64,000 bases of DNA from the NCBI RefSeq assembly GCF_900101595.1, contig NZ_FMYY01000001.1, positions 504,585 to 568,584 of the forward strand. Reading direction: 5' to 3'. The position numbers and the translations under genes were made by a program. Source of the DNA: Paenibacillus sp. cl123 (GTDB taxonomy: Bacteria > Bacillota > Bacilli > Paenibacillales > NBRC-103111). Positions 59,512-64,000 of this stretch are shown here, in pieces. Within the stretch, counting starts at the first letter, position 1; the number at the start of each line of letters is the position of its first letter. The notes beneath the pieces were generated by a model, which saw only the letters and a list, made by a program, of their open reading frames with translations, had not been told where the DNA came from and did not search any database.

Positions 59512-60927
59512 ATGGGTAACGAAGCAGGAAAAGCAGGTAAGCAAACGATTACAATAACATCTGAGCTTCCAATATCATATACGCCGGATGTCGTCGTTGT
59601 AGGCGGCGGCGCGTCAGGCGTTGCCGCTGCGATGGCGGCAGCCCGCAACGGGGCGGACACCCTGCTCATCGAGCAGCGGGGATATTTGGGCGGCATGGGT
59701 ACAGCCGCATTGGTGCCGGCCTTTTGCCCCTACTCGGACGGTGAGAAGCCGATCATTCGCGGAATCGGACTCGATCTGCTGAATGAAATGAAGCGGGAGG
59801 CCGGAGAGGCGTTTCACCGGCGTTTCCAGGAGCAACTGGACTGGGTGCCGATCGATGTGGAGACGCTCAAGCGGGTTTACGATCAGCAGGTGCTGGACAG
59901 CGGGGCGAACATTTTATTCCACACGGTAGCCGATCAAGTGCTGCTGGACGGAGACCGCATCAGCGGACTGGTGATCAGCAATAAATCCGGCCGTTCGGTC
60001 GTTCAAGCCAAGCTGTATATTGACGCGTCGGGAGATGCGGATTTGGCGGCGCTGGCCGGCGTTCCGTTCCAGACGGGCGGTGAGAATGGCGAGCTGCAGC
60101 CGGGGACGATGTGCTATTTGGTGACAGGGGCGGATAAGGCGCGCTTCGATCAATTTTGCCAAGAAACCGGGCAATCCAAGCAACTGGACAAAACGATCGT
60201 GGAAGCGCAGCAGAACGGCGACCTGCCGGAAGGGCGCAAACGCGTATCCGGCATCGCATGGATAACGGATTCGATCGCCGGCTTCAACTTCGGACATATT
60301 TTCGGCATTGACGGCACGAAAGCGGAGGATTTGACCTATGCCGCTATTGAAGGGCGCAAGCTGATCGATACGCAGATCCGATTCCTGCGCAAATATGTGC
60401 GGGGCTTCGAGAACGTTCACCTCGTACACTCCGGAGACCAGATCGGCATCAGAGAAACGCGCCGCATCGCCGGGGATTATACGCTGGTCGTGGATGATTT
60501 CCTTTCCATGCGGACGTTCGAGGACGACATCGCGCGCAATGCGTATTTTATCGATATTCATCTGGCGAATGCGAGCAGCACGATGGTCATCAAGCATTTG
60601 CCGAAAGGCAAATCTCACGGCGTTCCGTACCGCTGCATGCTGCCGCAAGGCAAGTCCAACCTGATCGTCGCCGGGCGCTCGGTTTCGTCGGACCGTCCTG
60701 TCCAAGGCTCGCTGCGCGTCATGCCGAACTGCTTCGCCATGGGCCAGGCGGCCGGTACGGCTGCGGCGATGGCTAACGCCGCGGGCGGGGGCTTCCGCGA
60801 GGTGAATATTCCCGAGCTGCAGCGCAAGCTGATCGAGCAGGGAGCATGGCTAGGCGAGCATCCGGGTCAAGCGGAGGCTGTCACCGTCGCTTCCGGTCCC
60901 ATTCACTACGACGAGGAAAGCAAATAA
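59512..60927 (+). CDS. FAD-dependent oxidoreductase (FAD_oxidored family)
   Basis: This 471-aa flavoprotein matches PF12831: FAD motif PDVVVVGGGASGVAAAMAAARNG near residue 24, then the LLIEQRGYLGGMGT loop, a DASGDADLAALAG segment near 180 and the C-terminal RVMPNCFAMGQAAGTAAA FAD-binding helix. No signal peptide is visible. Members occur in sugar and polysaccharide degradation clusters, often with unproven substrates. The ATG at 59512 follows GGAGG. LacI-type control and the YesN/YesM pair downstream suggest a carbohydrate-related role. Confidence 0.88.
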   Translation: MGNEAGKAGKQTITITSELPISYTPDVVVVGGGASGVAAAMAAARNGADTLLIEQRGYLGGMGTAALVPAFCPYSDGEKPIIRGIGLDLLNEMKREAGEAFHRRFQEQLDWVPIDVETLKRVYDQQVLDSGANILFHTVADQVLLDGDRISGLVISNKSGRSVVQAKLYIDASGDADLAALAGVPFQTGGENGELQPGTMCYLVTGADKARFDQFCQETGQSKQLDKTIVEAQQNGDLPEGRKRVSGIAWITDSIAGFNFGHIFGIDGTKAEDLTYAAIEGRKLIDTQIRFLRKYVRGFENVHLVHSGDQIGIRETRRIAGDYTLVVDDFLSMRTFEDDIARNAYFIDIHLANASSTMVIKHLPKGKSHGVPYRCMLPQGKSNLIVAGRSVSSDRPVQGSLRVMPNCFAMGQAAGTAAAMANAAGGGFREVNIPELQRKLIEQGAWLGEHPGQAEAVTVASGPIHYDEESK

Positions 60928-60936
60928 CCGAGCTCA

Positions 60937-60984
60937 AGAAGATCGTCCTGACCCGCTGCTTGCGGTGAGGCGGTCTTCTTTTTT
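60937..60984 (+). terminator. Terminator of the FAD oxidoreductase gene
   Basis: AAGAAGATCG and CGGTCTTCTT form an imperfect stem that runs into a T-tract. Confidence 0.8.
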
Positions 60985-61032
60985 CCCTATCAGACGTTTA
61001 CAGAATCTATGAGCATAAGGGGGCTGTGCCGT

Positions 61033-62649
61033 ATGTTTCGACTCGTCATCATTGACGATGAACCGACTGTCCGTCATGGGTTAATGACTTATTTTGAATG
61101 GGATAAATATGGCATTGAAGTTGTAGGGGAAGCGGATGACGGCGATGTAGGGCTGGAGTTGATCGAGCGGCTCAAGCCGGATCTGGTGCTGACGGATGTC
61201 CGTATGCCGCATATGGATGGCATCCGGCTGTCCCATGAGATCAAAGCGCGCTTCCCGGCGATGAAAATCGTTTTCGTGAGCGGGCATGACGATGCGGATT
61301 ATTTGAAATCGGCGCTGAAGGTCAATGCGGTCGATTATATTTTCAAGCCCGTGGACCGATTGGAGCTGGCTGCCGTTGTGGAGCGCGTCGTGAACGAGCT
61401 GCAGGAGGCGGAGCAGGAGCGCACCTATATCGTCGATATGCAGGTGAAGCTGACTGAAAGCATGCCGCTTCTGCGCGAGAAGTTTCTTATGTCCTTAATT
61501 CGCGACGGCATTAAGCACCCCGGCCGAATTCAAGACAGGCTCGACTTTCTTGGACTGGATCTGCCCCTCGAAGCGGTGTATTGGACGATCGTCGTGAAAA
61601 TCGACGATAGCGCGCAGGTCGCGGCCGCCCGGAGCGAGCGAGATCAGCAGCTGTTGTCCTATTCCATATTAAATATTGTCCAGGAGCTCATCGGCAAGCA
61701 TATGCGGGGTTATGTGTTTGAGAACCGGGGCGGGGAGTTTGTAGGGATTTTGCGGATGGATGAGGAGGATGCGCAGGAAGAGCTGCTGCTTGCCGTGGCC
61801 GAAGACATTCGGGACAGCTTGTTGAAATGGCTGAAAATCAGCGTAACGATCGGCGTCGGCGAGCGTATAGCCGAGCTGGCGTCTTTGCCGCAATCGTATT
61901 ACCAGGCCCAGGAGGCTGCCGACCAACGATGGTATTTGGGCAAAAACCATGTCATCTCCATTGACCATCTGCAGCATGACAATGAGCATGTGTATCGTTT
62001 TGAAACCGCTCAAGCCGAACGTATTTACTCGCTGATCAAGTCGGCGGACCAAGAGGCGCTGCACGCGGAGCTGGACGATGTGTTCACCTCGCTTGCCCGG
62101 AACCGCATGATGGGGTTCGCCTATGGCCGCAACGTAAGCCTGCAGCTCATTGTACAGACGAACAGACTGCTGCAGGAGTTTAATATGCTGGGCGCGGAGA
62201 TGGAGCATAAGGAGAGAGACTTATGGGAGCGTATGTTCAAGCAGGAACGGATTGCGGATTTAAGAGCGATTGTCGAAGAGCATCTGATGCAGGTGTGCAA
62301 GCGCATTGAGGAGAAGCGGAGAGGGAAACCTAAAAACGTCATCGAGCGCATCCGCGCCCTTATCGAGCAGCGCTATGCGGACAATTTGCAAATAAACGAT
62401 ATTGCCAAAGAGGTGTTTCTGTCCCCGACTTATATGTGCCTCCTGTACAAGCAGGAAACGGGCGAAACGATCAATGAGTTCATGACGAAGGTCCGCATCG
62501 AGAAGGCGAAGGAATTGCTCAGCGATCCCCGGAATAAGTTCTATGAGGTTTGCTTCCAGGTCGGATACGCCGACCCCAGCTATTTTAGCAAGCTGTTCAA
62601 GAAATATGTCGGACTTACGCCAAGCGCATACCGCGATCAGATGATATAA
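61033..62649 (+). CDS. YesN-type response regulator with AraC output domain
   Basis: This 538-aa regulator has a receiver domain (LVIIDDEPTVRHGL, phospho-acceptor Asp near 54 in LVLTDVRMPHMDG, conserved Lys in FKPVDRLEL), a long central region of about 270 residues and two C-terminal AraC helix-turn-helix units (DNLQINDIAKEVFLSPTYMCLLYKQETG; FYEVCFQVGYADPSYFSKLFKK). It pairs with the sensor kinase encoded 18 bp downstream. YesN-type systems in Paenibacillus usually control sugar ABC importers and glycosidases next to them. The ATG at 61033 follows AAGGGGG. Confidence 0.93.
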   Translation: MFRLVIIDDEPTVRHGLMTYFEWDKYGIEVVGEADDGDVGLELIERLKPDLVLTDVRMPHMDGIRLSHEIKARFPAMKIVFVSGHDDADYLKSALKVNAVDYIFKPVDRLELAAVVERVVNELQEAEQERTYIVDMQVKLTESMPLLREKFLMSLIRDGIKHPGRIQDRLDFLGLDLPLEAVYWTIVVKIDDSAQVAAARSERDQQLLSYSILNIVQELIGKHMRGYVFENRGGEFVGILRMDEEDAQEELLLAVAEDIRDSLLKWLKISVTIGVGERIAELASLPQSYYQAQEAADQRWYLGKNHVISIDHLQHDNEHVYRFETAQAERIYSLIKSADQEALHAELDDVFTSLARNRMMGFAYGRNVSLQLIVQTNRLLQEFNMLGAEMEHKERDLWERMFKQERIADLRAIVEEHLMQVCKRIEEKRRGKPKNVIERIRALIEQRYADNLQINDIAKEVFLSPTYMCLLYKQETGETINEFMTKVRIEKAKELLSDPRNKFYEVCFQVGYADPSYFSKLFKKYVGLTPSAYRDQMI

Positions 62650-62667
62650 AAGAAGGGGCCAACCTCC

Positions 62668-64000
62668 ATGAAACGGCTGCTAACGAATGGCTGGAATTAC
62701 GTGCTGCTGCTTGCGAACGGAATGATGGCGGCCAAATACTGGCTGCTTGGCTACGTGCTGTTCATTCTTATTCCGGCAGCCGTGCTGCTGATCGCGCATA
62801 CACAGAAATCTTCGCAGATTTTGGAAGACGAAGTCACGAACACGATGCTGCAAACGCTTAAGCAGGCGAGCATCAATTTGGATTTCCAGTTCGACTCGGT
62901 TCGCGATACGTCCAATACGCTGTTCATGAATCCGAAGCTGGGCGAATATTTAAACCGACAAGCGACGCTCGAGCAGCAGCTGGAAGCTCTGAAAGAGCTG
63001 CGGTATCTGGTGGACAGCTCGGAAGCGAATACGAACGTACACCGGGTTCGGCTGTTTGTGAACGGAGACCGGATGTTTACAGGCGAGAAGGTCAACTTTT
63101 TTACACAGGAAAGCTTGAAAAATTGGCCGTGGTACGAGAAGGTGATGAATTCGGGCGGCGCCATCGTGTGGTCGGGCGCTTACTTGGAGTCGTATATCGA
63201 CCGGGGGCCGGCTTATATTTTCTCGGCAGCGAGAATGCTGAGGGACTTGCATGATTACGATCAAATTTCGGGCGTGCTGCTCATCGATGTGGCCGAGAAG
63301 ACCATTACTGATATTTTGAATAAAATTAAGTTAACCAAAGAAGGCACAATTTATTTGCTTGGCAGCGACGGTTCGGTTATTTCGCACAGGGATAAGTCGC
63401 TGCTCGGCAAGAAAATGATGACGGACGAGCAGCGGGAGACAATTGCCCGCCATGATGAAGGCGTGATCAGGATGGTGGATGAGAAAGATCAGCGGTTCGC
63501 GATCTATACGAAGGTGGCTTCGACGGGATGGAAGCTCGTGGCTGAGGTGCCGCAATTGGAGATCAGCTCCCGGGCTGTCGCCCTGAACCAGTTCTCGGGC
63601 ATCGCGACGATCTCGACCGTGACGATTCTGTTCCTGCTGCTCGTGTTTATTTTGCTCGCGATGATCGTGCGCATCATGAACCGGCGCATCCAAACCGTCA
63701 TCCGCACGATCAAACGGGGCGGGATCGAAAGTCTGGACGATCGTGCGCTGCACGCCGGCGGCGACTTCAAGCTGCTGGAGAATAGCGTCGACCATCTCAT
63801 TCACCGGGTTCACGGTTTGATGGAGGAAACGTATCAATCCAAGGTGCAGGAGCGCGAGGCCCAGCTGCGGGCTCTGCAAGCGCAAATCAATCCGCATTTC
63901 TTGTACAACACGCTGGATACGATCAATTGGATAGCCATCGGGCATAACGTGCCGGATATTTCGAACATGATCAACGGTTTGGCTAAATATTTCCGGCTCA
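62668..64000 (+). CDS. YesM-type sensor histidine kinase (3' end outside window)
   Basis: 444 codons are visible and the frame is open at the window edge. After a short cytosolic N-terminus there is a membrane helix (residues about 27-44), an extracytoplasmic Cache-like domain (about 45-310) and a second helix near 315-335. A HAMP-like segment follows, then the His-kinase domain with phospho-acceptor QINPHFLYNTLDTINW near 410. The catalytic HATPase domain lies beyond the window. The ATG follows AAGGGGCC. It forms an operon with the YesN-type regulator upstream. Confidence 0.93.
   Translation, partial: MKRLLTNGWNYVLLLANGMMAAKYWLLGYVLFILIPAAVLLIAHTQKSSQILEDEVTNTMLQTLKQASINLDFQFDSVRDTSNTLFMNPKLGEYLNRQATLEQQLEALKELRYLVDSSEANTNVHRVRLFVNGDRMFTGEKVNFFTQESLKNWPWYEKVMNSGGAIVWSGAYLESYIDRGPAYIFSAARMLRDLHDYDQISGVLLIDVAEKTITDILNKIKLTKEGTIYLLGSDGSVISHRDKSLLGKKMMTDEQRETIARHDEGVIRMVDEKDQRFAIYTKVASTGWKLVAEVPQLEISSRAVALNQFSGIATISTVTILFLLLVFILLAMIVRIMNRRIQTVIRTIKRGGIESLDDRALHAGGDFKLLENSVDHLIHRVHGLMEETYQSKVQEREAQLRALQAQINPHFLYNTLDTINWIAIGHNVPDISNMINGLAKYFRL

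Overview
The window comes from the chromosome of an endospore-forming Firmicute, most likely Paenibacillus or a close relative such as Cohnella. The evidence is a complete gerA-type germination operon, strong AGGAGG ribosome binding sites, a CIRCE heat-shock operator, an S-layer (SLH) protein, LplABC-type sugar importers without their own ATPase, YesN/YesM two-component pairs and moderately high GC with GC-rich third codon positions. No rRNA, tRNA, phage, CRISPR array or intact insertion sequence was seen.

Layout. 0.2-4.5 kb: a zinc alcohol dehydrogenase, a truncated DUF1801 gene, a VOC protein and htpG under a CIRCE operator. 4.6-7.5 kb: flavohemoglobin hmp behind a Crp/Fnr-type operator, convergent with a Crp/Fnr-family regulator, then two small genes. 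7.6-11.7 kb: germination operon gerA-gerB-gerC plus a small membrane protein, behind a sigma-G-like promoter. 11.9-12.2 kb: a structured RNA candidate, also behind a sigma-G-like promoter. 12.3-13.9 kb: a 14-TM MFS exporter. 14.7-20.9 kb: rhamnose operon rhaEW, an ASRT-family gene, rhaA, rhaB, rhaR. 21.2-30.6 kb: a GntR/UTRA regulator, sugar ABC importer, PHP metallo-hydrolase and large secreted phosphodiester glycosidase. 30.7-33.6 kb: MgtC, a lactonase and a formylglycine-generating enzyme. 34.2-39.2 kb: a secreted protein, an ABC transporter and a two-component system. 39.3-42.8 kb: a Cthe_2159-like lipoprotein, DUF4956 and a VTC-domain protein. 43.0-45.4 kb: a YcdB/SLH protein. 45.5-46.3 kb: a 52-bp tandem repeat array and a palindromic element. 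46.3-49.5 kb: molybdate genes. 49.6-53.6 kb: a solute-binding protein, then GH4 melA divergent from an AraC regulator. 53.6-58.3 kb: an aromatic-acid exporter family protein, a short UvrA, a DHFR-like protein and a truncated second copy. 58.3-64 kb: a LacI regulator, an FAD oxidoreductase and a YesN/YesM pair that runs off the window.

The most interesting points are these. (1) A ~230-nt RNA candidate between gerA and the MFS gene has a 10-bp closing stem, several internal hairpins and a terminator; the inferred start of the sigma-G-like promoter falls on the first base of the closing stem. (2) The 21-31 kb locus combines a sugar importer with two phospho-ester-type hydrolases and may use a phosphodiester-linked glycan. 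(3) A ~104-bp palindromic element occurs twice whole and once as a half; two of the copies supply a neighbouring stop codon. (4) A 52-bp hairpin-bearing tandem array sits beside one copy. (5) The hmp operator lies at the class II activator position and the adjacent regulator has a CRP-like recognition helix.
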